Assembly: GCA_946405645.1 (NCBI GenBank)
Contig: CAMJHW010000020.1
Location: forward strand, 1 to 16,043
Source of the DNA: an uncultured Bacteroidales bacterium
Lineage (GTDB): Bacteria > Bacteroidota > Bacteroidia > Bacteroidales > UBA932
Direction: 5' to 3'
Length of the DNA stretch: 16,043 nt
Below are positions 1-7,995 of the stretch, one piece after another. A program made the translations under genes and the position numbers. The notes beneath the pieces were generated by a model. It made no database searches. It saw only the letters and a program-made list of their open reading frames with translations, and had not been told where the DNA came from. Each line of letters opens with the position of its first letter. The stretch's first letter is position 1.

Positions 1-1909
1 TGGCGAGGATGGCCTTGACGCCGAGGTAGCGGGGTTCCATGGCCGCATGCTCGCGGCTGGAGCCTTCACCGTAGTTGTCGCCGGCCACGATGACGCTGCC
101 GCCGTCCGCTTTGCGGAGCGCAGCGGCCCTGCCGGCGACATCTGCGCCGGTCTCGCCGGTGAACGCGTCGGTTGCACCCAGCAGGAGGTTGCGGGAGATG
201 TTCTGAAGATGCCCGCGGAAACGTAGCCAGGGACCGGCCATGGAGATGTGGTCCGTGGTGCACTTGCCCGCGGTCTTGATCAGCAGAGGCAGTGAACGGA
301 AATCCTGACCGTCCCACGCGGGGAACGGCTCCAAACGCTGGATACGCTCGCTCGCAGGATCGATTTCCGGATCCGGGCTGCCGGGTACGGGGGCTACATA
401 GCCCGATGCCCCGGCCGCAAATCCGCGCGGGGGCAGTTCATCCACGCAAGGAGCCTCGACGCCTTCAGGCAGGTTGAACGACCCGCTGAAAGCGAGTGCG
501 ACTGCCACCTGCGGCGAGACGATGAATGCGTGCGTATTGGGGTTGCCGTCAGCGCGCTTCGCGAAATTGCGGTTGAATGAAGTTACTATCGTATTCGGCT
601 TGGCGGCATCCTTCTCGGGAACATTGCGTTTCCACTGACCGATGCAAGGGCCGCATGCATTGGCCATTATGACGGCGCCTGCTTCGCGGAGCGTGTTCAG
701 GAGCCCGTCATTCTCCGCAGTGAGCCTTATCTGCTCGCTGCCGGGATTGACGATGATGCGGGCCTGGGGCTTAAGTCCCGCGGCCATAGCCGAGCGGGCG
801 ACTGCCGCTGCGGCAGCCAGGTCCTGGTACGAAGAATTGGTGCAGGAGCCTATCAGGCTGACTTCAATCTTTTTGGGGTATCCGTTCCCTGCCACCCTTG
901 CGGGCATCTCCGACAGCGGAGAGGCCGCATCCGGAGTGAACGGGCCGTTGACATACGGTTCCAGGGACGAAAGATCGATCTCGATCACCCTGTCGTAGTA
1001 TTTCTCCGGATCGGCGATCACCTCTTCGTCAGCGCGCAGATGCTCCTCGTTCATCACGGCCATAGTCGCGACGGAAGCACGTCCGGTGGCCTTGAGGTAA
1101 GCGACCATCTTAGCGTCGAAGGGGAAGATGGAGCATGTGGCGCCCACTTCCGCTCCCATATTGCAGATAGTGGCCTTTCCCGTGCAGGAAAGGGTCTTGG
1201 TGCCTTCTCCGAAATACTCTATGATGGAATTGGTTCCACCCTTTACCGAGAGGATACCTGCAAGTTTCAGTATGACATCCTTGGGGGATGCCCATCCCTT
1301 GAGGCTGCCGGTAAGCTTGACGCCGATCAACTTGGGAACCTTGAGCTCCCAGTCCATACCGGCCATCACGTCCACGGCGTCCGCGCCGCCGACTCCGATG
1401 GCCAGCATTCCCAGGCCTCCCGCATTGGGCGTATGGGAATCGGTGCCTACCATCATTCCGCCGGGAAAAGCATAATTCTCAAGTACGATCTGATGGATGA
1501 TGCCGGCACCAGGCTTCCAGAATCCCATTCCGTAACGGGAAGCAGCGGACTCCAGGAAGGAATACACTTCCTTGTTGACCCGGCAGGCCTCCGGCAGGTC
1601 GGTTTCCGCTCCCTTCTGCGCACAGATGAGGTGGTCGCAATGGATGGAAGTCGGGGTGCATACACTGTCCTTGCCCGCATTCATGAACTGGAGGACGGCC
1701 ATCTGGGCAGTAGCGTCCTGCATCGCGACCCTGTCCGGGCGGAAGAATGCATAATCTCCCCTCTCCAGACAGTCGGCGGGTTCGAACAGATGGGCGAAAA
1801 GTATCTTCTCGGCCAGCGTAAGCGGCCGGGCCATGGCGGCCCTGGCCACCTTCACACGGACGCCATACGTTTCGTAATGGGCCCGGATCATGTCCACGTC
1901 GTATATCAT
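1..1909 (-). CDS. Aconitate hydratase (aconitase), 3' end cut by window edge
   Basis: Cytoplasmic [4Fe-4S] enzyme that interconverts citrate and isocitrate in the TCA cycle. The reading frame is open from the ATG at 1909 to the left edge, giving 636 residues; family members of this type are about 750, so roughly 115 C-terminal residues are missing. The three cluster ligands are visible as Cys356 (GSCTNS), Cys419 and Cys422 (NACGPCIG), with the spacing known for mitochondrial-type aconitase. DSHTPNAGG lies near residue 157. The substrate-binding [10 protein letters not shown] motif of the swivel domain is at about 615-623, just before the cut. The start [12 protein letters not shown] fits the family N-terminus and lies 16 bp after the aminotransferase stop, so the two genes are probably co-transcribed. 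Assignment is firm from motifs along the whole visible length. I give no symbol because the acn naming of this clade is not fixed by sequence alone. Confidence 0.95.
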   Translation of the reverse strand, partial: MIYDVDMIRAHYETYGVRVKVARAAMARPLTLAEKILFAHLFEPADCLERGDYAFFRPDRVAMQDATAQMAVLQFMNAGKDSVCTPTSIHCDHLICAQKGAETDLPEACRVNKEVYSFLESAASRYGMGFWKPGAGIIHQIVLENYAFPGGMMVGTDSHTPNAGGLGMLAIGVGGADAVDVMAGMDWELKVPKLIGVKLTGSLKGWASPKDVILKLAGILSVKGGTNSIIEYFGEGTKTLSCTGKATICNMGAEVGATCSIFPFDAKMVAYLKATGRASVATMAVMNEEHLRADEEVIADPEKYYDRVIEIDLSSLEPYVNGPFTPDAASPLSEMPARVAGNGYPKKIEVSLIGSCTNSSYQDLAAAAAVARSAMAAGLKPQARIIVNPGSEQIRLTAENDGLLNTLREAGAVIMANACGPCIGQWKRNVPEKDAAKPNTIVTSFNRNFAKRADGNPNTHAFIVSPQVAVALAFSGSFNLPEGVEAPCVDELPPRGFAAGASGYVAPVPGSPDPEIDPASERIQRLEPFPAWDGQDFRSLPLLIKTAGKCTTDHISMAGPWLRFRGHLQNISRNLLLGATDAFTGETGADVAGRAAALRKADGGSVIVAGDNYGEGSSREHAAMEPRYLGVKAILA

Positions 1910-1925
1910 ACCGAAAAGATGGGGA

Positions 1926-3149
1926 TTACTTGAGCCTTCCGGGATATGCCTCCAAGGCGGCGGCAAGGACCTTCATAGCCTTGCGGAGTGCGGGAACTTC
2001 GAGGACGTAGGCGATACGCACCTGATGCGTGCCCATCCCGGGAGTCCTGTAGAAGGATGCGGCCGGAGTGACCATCACGGTCTCACCGTCCATGCGGAAA
2101 TCAGTGAGGAGCCATTTGGCAAAATCCTCGGCATTGTCCACCGGCAGTTCGGCAACGGTATAGAACGCGCCGTAAGGCATGGGGGTGAATACTCCCGGCA
2201 TGGCGTTGAGCGCCTCGATGGCAGTGTCGCGGCGACGGATATACTCCTCGCGGACCTCGTCGAAATACTCCTGCGGAGTGTCTAGAGCGCCGATGGAAGC
2301 ATACTGGCCGAACACGGGAGGACACAGGCGCGACTGCGCGAACTTGAGCGCCGCTGCCATTACGTCCTTGTTGTGCGAAGCGATGACTCCGATGCGGGCG
2401 CCGCAGAGATTGTAGCGTTTGGAGACGGAGTCGACCAGGATGACATTCTGCTCGCAGCCGGGGATGTTCATGGCGCTGAAATGGGGCTCGTCGGTATAAC
2501 AGAACTCGCGATAGACCTCGTCCGAGATCAGGAAGAGTCCGTGACGCTTGCAGAAATCGCCGAGCTTCATCATTTCGTCCTTGGTGAAGAGCTTGCCCGA
2601 AGGGTTGCAGGGATTGCAAAGGAGCACGGCCTTGGTCTTGGGAGTGACGAGAGCCTCGAAGGCGCTGATGTCCGGAACCTTGAAGCCTTCGCGGATATCG
2701 GTATGCACAGCCTTGAGCGTCAGGCCGTTGAGAAATGCGAAAGTCTGATAATTAGTGTAGAAAGGCTCCACGACGATGATCTCGTCGCCAGGATCCGCAG
2801 CGATCTGCATCGCCACTGCGAAGGCCTCGCTGCCGGCTACCTCCACGAGGAGTTCGGAAACATCGAGGTCGATGCCGATCTTGCGGTAATACTTCTCTAC
2901 GAGCCCTTTCCTGAGCTCCATCAGTCCTGCGGAATTGGTATAGGAGAGGTGGTGCATCCCCTCGCATTTTCGGATGACCGCATTAATGGCACAGTCCGGA
3001 GACTTAATGTCCGGAGCTCCGACGTTAAGATGATAGACTTTGACGCCTGAGGCCTCGGCGGCCTCGGAGAAAGGCACGAGCTTGCGGATCGCTGATGCAG
3101 GCATGGCCTGAACCTTTGAAGAGGTTCTGGGGACGTTGGAAGTACTCAT
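1926..3149 (-). CDS. PLP-dependent aminotransferase, class I/II (aspartate aminotransferase-like)
   Basis: Cytoplasmic fold-type I transaminase of 407 residues, normal for the family. The pyridoxal-phosphate lysine is K244 in [14 protein letters not shown]. Other cofactor and substrate contacts visible are N182 in NPCNPSG, D210 and Y213 in ISDEVY, and the carboxylate-binding R378 in HQVRIAY. The segment [12 protein letters not shown] at 16-27 is typical of a Bacteroidetes subgroup usually labelled aspartate aminotransferase. The amino-acid donor cannot be read from sequence; aspartate or an aromatic or branched-chain substrate are all possible. The ATG at 3149 is used; Met16 is an alternative start that would match homologues beginning at MPAS. 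The gene is first in a unit with aconitase (16 bp gap), which links 2-oxoglutarate supply and transamination only by inference. Confidence 0.9.
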   Translation of the reverse strand: MSTSNVPRTSSKVQAMPASAIRKLVPFSEAAEASGVKVYHLNVGAPDIKSPDCAINAVIRKCEGMHHLSYTNSAGLMELRKGLVEKYYRKIGIDLDVSELLVEVAGSEAFAVAMQIAADPGDEIIVVEPFYTNYQTFAFLNGLTLKAVHTDIREGFKVPDISAFEALVTPKTKAVLLCNPCNPSGKLFTKDEMMKLGDFCKRHGLFLISDEVYREFCYTDEPHFSAMNIPGCEQNVILVDSVSKRYNLCGARIGVIASHNKDVMAAALKFAQSRLCPPVFGQYASIGALDTPQEYFDEVREEYIRRRDTAIEALNAMPGVFTPMPYGAFYTVAELPVDNAEDFAKWLLTDFRMDGETVMVTPAASFYRTPGMGTHQVRIAYVLEVPALRKAMKVLAAALEAYPGRLK

Positions 3150-3178
3150 AAATATACACTTTTAACTAACCACTTCCG

Positions 3179-3212
3179 CAATATACGAATTAATTTTTAA
3201 AAAAAATTCAAA
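3179..3212 (-). promoter_or_regulatory. Possible Bacteroidetes-type promoter for the aminotransferase-aconitase unit
   Basis: Read on the minus strand, a TTTG (3212-3209) is followed after 23 bases by TATATTG (3185-3179), one T short of the TAnnTTTG consensus. The surrounding 3150-3253 gap is AT-rich, unlike the coding sequence. The spacing is slightly long and the -7 box imperfect, so this is tentative. A second near-match, TATATTTA, overlaps the ATG itself at 3156-3149. Confidence 0.4.
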
Positions 3213-3253
3213 ATTCGGAAAAAAGTAGTCAAGTGTATGTATGAGCGACCGAT

Positions 3254-3985
3254 CTAGAACAAAAGGCCGAAAGCAAGAGCGGCGAGGACCGCGCCCGTAC
3301 ACGGGCCGAGGACCGGAACCCAGGCATAGGACCAGCCGCTGTCGCGCTTGCCCTTGATGGGCAACACGGCATGCGCGCAACGCGGCGCCAGGTCCCTGGC
3401 GGGATTGATGCCGTAGCCGGTCGTTCCTCCCAGGCCCATGCCTATTATCATTATGAGGAATGCCACGGGGAAAGCCCCGAGCGATCCAAGTCCGACCTGA
3501 GGGGTCTCCCCTTCTGTAGAGAACACCAGGATGATGAACACGAGCACCCAGGTGCCCAGTATTTCACAGAAAAGGTTGCGCCAGCGATTGGGAATGGCGG
3601 GCATGGTACAGAACGTCCCAAGCTTGGCATCCGGGTCGTCGGTAATGTCGTAATGGTCCTTGTAAAAGCAATACACCAGGCACACTCCGCAGAAACTGCC
3701 CAGCATCTGGGCGAGCACGTATCCGGGAATCTTGGCCCAGGGGAAGCTCCCGGATACCGCGAGCCCCAGGGACACTGCAGGGTTGAGATGGGCTCCCGTG
3801 ACGGGACCGGCGATGAACACTCCGCACATCACCGCAAGTCCCCATCCGATAGTTATGACGACGTATCCGGCGCCGCTTCCCTTGCTTCCCTTGAGATTGC
3901 AGTTGGCCACGACGCCGTCACCGAGCAGCATCAGGACCAGCGTTCCAAGGAATTCGAAGACACATTCAGTAAAGTATGACACCAT
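3254..3985 (-). CDS. MIP-family channel, glycerol facilitator (GlpF)-like
   Basis: Inner-membrane channel of 243 residues for small neutral solutes such as glycerol and water. Both half-helix signatures are intact: HLNPAV with N68-P69-A70, and GINPARDLAPR with N194-P195-A196-R197. The Asp after NPAR is typical of glycerol-conducting members. Comparing with E. coli GlpF, the selectivity-filter Trp48 is conserved (W48 in GWGLAV) and the Arg is R197, while the Phe200 position is Tyr191. Six hydrophobic segments are visible. It lies 17 bp downstream of the GH28 gene on the same strand, as the last gene of that operon; no glycerol kinase or glycerol-phosphate dehydrogenase is nearby. The family call is firm; the real solute is not known, and the GH28 context raises doubt that glycerol is the main one. 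Confidence 0.9.
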   Translation of the reverse strand: MVSYFTECVFEFLGTLVLMLLGDGVVANCNLKGSKGSGAGYVVITIGWGLAVMCGVFIAGPVTGAHLNPAVSLGLAVSGSFPWAKIPGYVLAQMLGSFCGVCLVYCFYKDHYDITDDPDAKLGTFCTMPAIPNRWRNLFCEILGTWVLVFIILVFSTEGETPQVGLGSLGAFPVAFLIMIIGMGLGGTTGYGINPARDLAPRCAHAVLPIKGKRDSGWSYAWVPVLGPCTGAVLAALAFGLLF

Positions 3986-4002
3986 AGCCCGGGGAATTAA
4001 AA

Positions 4003-5397
4003 TCAGAAAGTAAAGAACCTGACGTTCTCCATACGCACGTCCGCCGTCGCGGCATCTATGTCCGTGGGCTCTCCGGTATGGAAGAACACGCAGTCCGTCA
4101 GCGTAACGTCGTGGATGGCATCGATGCCGGGTATGCCGGCCGCCTCAACGCCTACGGCGCACTCGCGGCACACGACCCGGCTGATGTGGATGTCGGAGAA
4201 GTCCGGCATGAAATCCTGCACCTTCGCCGCGCCCGGATCTTTGTATGTGACATCGGAGTAGTCGCACTGGAAAGTGACTGCCGCCTCGCGGATGTCGTTC
4301 ATAGTGATGTCGCTGATATATATGTCACGCGTGACTCCCCCGCGGTCGGGGGCGCTCTTGAAACGCAAGCCCGTGTCGGTGCCGCTGAAACTGCAGTCCC
4401 GGACGACGATCTTCTCCATTCCTCCGGAATAGTCACTGCCTATGACGAAACCGCCGTGGGCGTGGAAAACGATATTGTTGCGGATGAGGATATCGCGGCA
4501 GGGACCCGCCTTAAGGCCGCTCTCGCCGCTGCCGCCCTTCATGCAGATGCCGTCGTCACCGACGTCCACCCGGCAGTTGACGACCAGCACCCTCTGACTG
4601 TTGCCGATGTCGATGCCGTCACCGTTCTGGGCATTCCAGGGGCAACGGACAGTGATGCCGTCCAGGATGACGTCCTCGCAGCGGGTGGGATTGACGTGGA
4701 AACGCGGAGAATTCTGGATGGTAACGCCCTGCATCAGGACACGCTCGCAGCGCTTGATGATGATAAGGTGCGCCCTGAGGGCTTCTTCCGCTTCGGGGCT
4801 GTCTGTCAGGTCCTTGAAATGCTTCAAATGGTCCGGGAACCAGAGCTTTCCGTCATCCTGGACGGAACCGCCGAGCTTGAGCAGGTCCTTCCATTCAGTG
4901 TCGCTCATCTTGTCCCTCTTGGCATAACGCCAGTATTTACCGTTGCCGTCTATGATACCGTCACCGGTGATGCTGATGTCGTGGCATTTCTCTGCATAAA
5001 TGCCGGAGTCGGCCCTGCCCTCATACACTCCGGAGGAGAAATGAAGACGCTTGTCGGGAGTCAGCACCACAATGGCGCCCTGCTCCAGATGAAGGTCGAT
5101 GCAGCTCTTGAGCACTATCGGACCTGTCAGCCACACCCCCGCAGGAACTACAAGGTGACCGCCGCCTTCTCCGGCCAGGCCGTCGATGGCTTTGGCGAAA
5201 GCCTCCGTACACAGGGTGACGCCGTCGCCGGCGGCGCCGAAGTCCGTCAGCCGGACCGTCCGGTCCGGGATGCGCGGCTGCGCCGGCTGCTCAAGGCTTA
5301 TGGGAAGGTCCTGATAATAACGGTCATAGTCCCCGGCCGCAGCGGCGAGGGACGACAAAACGGCCAGTATGCACAGACCGGCTTTGAACGGGGTCAT
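4003..5397 (-). CDS. Secreted glycoside hydrolase family 28 (polygalacturonase-type)
   Basis: Hydrolyses alpha-1,4-galacturonic linkages in pectin backbones, probably in the periplasm or at the cell surface. The 464-residue protein opens with a signal peptide (about 1-21, ending AAAAG). The TDFGAAGDG motif near 51-59 is followed by a right-handed beta-helix. GH28 active-site motifs are all recognisable: NGD at 258-260 (NTD in classic enzymes), DD at 281-282, HGG at 314-316 within HAHGGFVIGSD, and RFK at 345-347 (RIK). The large N-terminal part and the sequence around DGIIDGNGKYW resemble Bacteroidetes exo-acting GH28 enzymes, so exo-polygalacturonase or rhamnogalacturonan activity are both possible. 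Only 3 bp separate its ATG from the stop of the preceding secreted protein, and the channel gene follows after 17 bp, so the three form one operon. Confidence 0.93.
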   Translation of the reverse strand: MTPFKAGLCILAVLSSLAAAAGDYDRYYQDLPISLEQPAQPRIPDRTVRLTDFGAAGDGVTLCTEAFAKAIDGLAGEGGGHLVVPAGVWLTGPIVLKSCIDLHLEQGAIVVLTPDKRLHFSSGVYEGRADSGIYAEKCHDISITGDGIIDGNGKYWRYAKRDKMSDTEWKDLLKLGGSVQDDGKLWFPDHLKHFKDLTDSPEAEEALRAHLIIIKRCERVLMQGVTIQNSPRFHVNPTRCEDVILDGITVRCPWNAQNGDGIDIGNSQRVLVVNCRVDVGDDGICMKGGSGESGLKAGPCRDILIRNNIVFHAHGGFVIGSDYSGGMEKIVVRDCSFSGTDTGLRFKSAPDRGGVTRDIYISDITMNDIREAAVTFQCDYSDVTYKDPGAAKVQDFMPDFSDIHISRVVCRECAVGVEAAGIPGIDAIHDVTLTDCVFFHTGEPTDIDAATADVRMENVRFFTF

Positions 5398-5400
5398 GGG

Positions 5401-5874
5401 TTATTTGTTTTTCTTGTCAGACGATCTGCCTAAGCCGAAAATGCTGATATTCTGTATAAGATAATCCACGGCTATTCCGGCTGGCACGCGATGGTAGCTG
5501 ACCGTCAGGTCCACCACTCCATTGAGGGGACGCGTGACGGAATTGAGCCGCTTCAGGCGCTTGCCGAGCGCGGGATCGTTCTCCACGATCTCGCACTTGA
5601 GGGTATTGTCCATCGAAGGATTGAAGCGCATGCCCTTGACAGTGACCGTCGATGCATCCTTCCAGACGATCTCCTTGTAAACGAATACGCTCGGAGCCAG
5701 CTCGACCGCGCGGAGGAACTGCTTCTGCTTGTTGGGAGAACGCAGGGTATCAGTGTAATGGAGGGTCTTGGGCTGCTTGCGAAGATCTTCCTTGTAATTG
5801 TCGCCGTCTGCGCGCAGCGGCTGGAAGGCCAGCAGCGCTAGGAGCATGACTGATAGATATTTGATAAACTTCAT
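5401..5874 (-). CDS. Secreted protein of unknown function, first gene of the GH28 operon
   Basis: A 157-residue protein I do not recognise. It has a clear signal peptide (MKFIKYLSVMLLALLAF, cut probably after Ala22). The mature part starts DGDNYKEDLRKQPKTLHYTDTL and is predominantly predicted-beta in pattern, with alternating polar and hydrophobic stretches such as TVTVKGMRF and VVDLTVSYH. It ends in a basic, lysine-rich tail (SSDKKNK). It has no cysteine lipobox, one cysteine and no obvious catalytic motif. The stop is 3 bp from the GH28 start, implying translational coupling, and an exact TAnnTTTG box lies 23 bp upstream of its ATG. A role beside the pectinase, such as binding or chaperoning, is only inferred from position. 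Confidence 0.8.
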   Translation of the reverse strand: MKFIKYLSVMLLALLAFQPLRADGDNYKEDLRKQPKTLHYTDTLRSPNKQKQFLRAVELAPSVFVYKEIVWKDASTVTVKGMRFNPSMDNTLKCEIVENDPALGKRLKRLNSVTRPLNGVVDLTVSYHRVPAGIAVDYLIQNISIFGLGRSSDKKNK

Positions 5875-5897
5875 GTGTATTCCTTTCGTTGGATTGA

Positions 5898-5927
5898 CAA
5901 ATATACGAAAATTAGGCCAAGTTCAAG
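5898..5927 (-). promoter_or_regulatory. Bacteroidetes-type promoter of the secreted protein-GH28-channel operon
   Basis: On the minus strand CTTG (5927-5924) is followed after 18 bases by TATATTTG (5905-5898), an exact match to the Bacteroidetes -7 consensus TAnnTTTG. The ATG at 5874 is 23 bases downstream. It is divergent from the serine palmitoyltransferase promoter. Confidence 0.7.
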
Positions 5928-5965
5928 AAATGAGCTGCAAGAAATGACTTTTTAAAGAAAATGTC

Positions 5966-5973
5966 TATCTTTA
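5966..5973 (+). promoter_or_regulatory. Probable -7 box for the serine palmitoyltransferase operon
   Basis: TATCTTTA matches TAnnTTTG at seven of eight positions and lies 31 bases before the ATG at 6005. The -33 region is T-rich (GACTTTTT at 5946-5953) but has no clean TTTG. The 5875-6004 gap therefore holds two divergent promoters and no gene. Confidence 0.5.
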
Positions 5974-6004
5974 CCGAACTGTACTGAAAACCGAAACAGT
6001 CGAA

Positions 6005-7198
6005 ATGAAGAAGACGCTTAACGATATTTGTGCGGCCTATACCCTCGCGGATGAAGTGAAGGCTAAGGGTATATATCCCTATTACAGGCCTATTTCCTCA
6101 GGACAGAACCCCATCGTGAAGATGGCCGACGGAAGCGAAGTGCTCATGTTCGGTTCCAACTCCTATCTCGGTCTGTCCGACGACCCCCGGCTCAAGGAAG
6201 CGGCCATCAAGGCCACTGAAAAATACGGTTCCAGCTGTTCCGGAAGCCGTTTCCTCAACGGCACTCTCGACATCCACCAGGAGCTAGAGGAGAAGCTCGC
6301 CAGATTCGTAGGAAAGGAAGAAGCCGTCACCTACAGCACCGGATTCCAGGTCAATCTAGGCGTCGTGAGCAGCCTTGGATTCCGTGGAGGATTCACCTTC
6401 CTTGATTCCCTCGACCACGCCTGCATCATCGACGGCAGCCGTCTGGGATTCAGCATGGTACGCAAGTTCCCCCATAATGACATGCAGGGTCTCGAGAAGA
6501 AACTCCGCGCCGTCGCACGCGGAGCCTACAAGTTCATAGTGGTGGACGGCATCTATTCGATGGAAGGCGACATCGCCAAGCTGCCCGAGATAGTCGCGCT
6601 CTGCGAGAAATACAACGCCAGCGTGATGGTGGACGACGCCCATGCCCTCGGAGTCATCGGAAAGAACGGCTCCGGTACGGCCAGCCATTTCGGCTTGACG
6701 GACAAGACCAATCTCATTATGGGAACGTTCTCCAAGAGCTTCGGTTCCCTTGGAGGTTTCATCGCCGGAGACCACGAAGTCATCAACTTCCTCAAGCACA
6801 ATTCCCGTTCGCTGATCTTCAGCGCCTCCATGACCCCCGCGGCGGTCGCCGCCGCATCCAAAGCCTTGGACATCATGGTTTCCGAACCGGAACGCCGCGA
6901 GAATCTCTGGAAGGTCACGAGACATGCACAGCAGGCCTTCAAGGCCGCAGGTTTCGATACCGGCCACACGGAGTCGCCGATAATCCCCCTCTTTGTCCGC
7001 GATACGTTCAAGGCCATGACTGTCGTTCGGATGGCATACGAACAGGGGGTTTTCGTCACTCCCGTCATCGCTCCCGCAGTGCCGGAAAGCGACGTGCTCA
7101 TCCGTTTCGCCTTGATGGCCACCCACAGCATAGAGCAGGTGGATACCGCCGTCGGAGTGCTCACGGACATCTTCAAGAAGCTGGAAATCATCCATTGA
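6005..7198 (+). CDS. spt: Serine palmitoyltransferase (sphingolipid synthesis)
   Basis: Pyridoxal-phosphate enzyme of the alpha-oxoamine synthase family, condensing L-serine with a long-chain acyl-CoA to 3-ketosphinganine, the first step of sphingolipid synthesis in the cytoplasm. At 397 residues it matches the soluble bacterial enzyme and, from memory, lines up almost without gaps with the Sphingobacterium multivorum protein. Visible residues are the cofactor-stacking H138 (DHACIIDGSR), D210 and H213 (VMVDDAHALG), the Schiff-base lysine K244 (GTFSKSFGSLGG) and R367 (LIRFALMATH). The N-terminal stretch KAKGIYPYYRPI and the segment SNSYLGL separate it from 2-amino-3-ketobutyrate ligase and BioF relatives. 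The stop is followed by one base and then the ATG of a short-chain dehydrogenase, suggesting coupled expression. The alternatives, BioF or threonine-degradation ligase, are unlikely. Confidence 0.92.
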   Translation: MKKTLNDICAAYTLADEVKAKGIYPYYRPISSGQNPIVKMADGSEVLMFGSNSYLGLSDDPRLKEAAIKATEKYGSSCSGSRFLNGTLDIHQELEEKLARFVGKEEAVTYSTGFQVNLGVVSSLGFRGGFTFLDSLDHACIIDGSRLGFSMVRKFPHNDMQGLEKKLRAVARGAYKFIVVDGIYSMEGDIAKLPEIVALCEKYNASVMVDDAHALGVIGKNGSGTASHFGLTDKTNLIMGTFSKSFGSLGGFIAGDHEVINFLKHNSRSLIFSASMTPAAVAAASKALDIMVSEPERRENLWKVTRHAQQAFKAAGFDTGHTESPIIPLFVRDTFKAMTVVRMAYEQGVFVTPVIAPAVPESDVLIRFALMATHSIEQVDTAVGVLTDIFKKLEIIH

Positions 7199-7199
7199 C

Positions 7200-7994
7200 A
7201 TGGTCATCCTCATAACAGGCATCACCTCGGGCTTCGGCCGCGCCATGGCGGAGCGGCTCAGCGCCGACGGGCACAAGGTTTACGGCACGCACCGCAAGGC
7301 CGTGGACCTGCTGCCCGGAGTCACCTACATCCGCGCCGATGCGCAGGCCGCCGAAGACTGCGAGGCCGCCGTGCGGCAGGTAGTCGAAGCCGAAGGGCGC
7401 ATCGACGTCTTCATCAACAACGCCGGGATGGGCATCGGCGGTCCTCTGGAGTTCTCGTCCCTCGAAGATGCGGAGCGTCAGATGGACGTCAACTGGATGG
7501 GGATGGTGCGTTTCCTCCATTATGTGCTGCCTGTGATGCGTCGCCAGGGCGGAGGGAAGATCATCTGTTTCAGCTCGATAGGAGGTCTGATGGGACTTCC
7601 CTTCCAGGGGTTGTATTCCGCTTCGAAGTTTGCCATCGAAGGCTATTGCGAAGCCCTTCGCCTGGAGACAAGGGCTTTCGGCATCAAGGTCGTCGTCATC
7701 GAGCCCGGAGACTTCGCGACATCGTTCACCGCGCAACGCAAGAGCGTCGCGGCGCCCGAAGCGTATGAGGTGTACAAGACATACGCACGTTCGCTTGCGA
7801 GCATCGAGAAGGACGAGACTACCGGTCTCAAGCCGGAGTACCTCGCATCAAAGATTTCCAGGATCGTAATGAAGAAGCGCCCGAGGTATCACTATATCAT
7901 CTCCACGCTCGAACAGCGTCTCTCGGTGACTCTCAAGGCCATCCTTCCGCCGAGCTGGTTCGCGCGCATCCTCGGAGCGTATTATCACTTATAG
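7200..7994 (+). CDS. Short-chain dehydrogenase/reductase, candidate 3-ketosphinganine reductase
   Basis: Classical SDR of 264 residues. The cofactor motif TGITSGFG is at 6-13, NNAG at 73-76, and the active site is N98, S126, Y139 and K143 (YSASK), followed by EPGD at 168-171. The sequence after the nucleotide-binding motif, with basic H31-R32-K33, favours NADPH, though this is weak evidence. The C-terminal 40 residues are hydrophobic and amphipathic (LSVTLKAILPPSWFARILGAYY), consistent with membrane association near a lipid substrate. It starts one base after the stop of serine palmitoyltransferase, whose product needs exactly an NADPH-dependent ketone reduction; hence the candidate role. That role is inferred from context; the SDR fold itself is certain. 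The gene ends one base before the stop of the convergent antiporter gene. Confidence 0.9.
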   Translation: MVILITGITSGFGRAMAERLSADGHKVYGTHRKAVDLLPGVTYIRADAQAAEDCEAAVRQVVEAEGRIDVFINNAGMGIGGPLEFSSLEDAERQMDVNWMGMVRFLHYVLPVMRRQGGGKIICFSSIGGLMGLPFQGLYSASKFAIEGYCEALRLETRAFGIKVVVIEPGDFATSFTAQRKSVAAPEAYEVYKTYARSLASIEKDETTGLKPEYLASKISRIVMKKRPRYHYIISTLEQRLSVTLKAILPPSWFARILGAYYHL

Positions 7995-7995
7995 G

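Noticed and set aside
1040..2285. Plus-strand open frames opposite aconitase and the aminotransferase
   Set aside because: Both minus-strand genes are confirmed by catalytic motifs, so these frames are shadows.
4078..5433. 451-codon open frame on the plus strand opposite the GH28 gene
   Set aside because: The minus strand carries a signal peptide and all GH28 motifs; the antisense translation has no recognisable domain.
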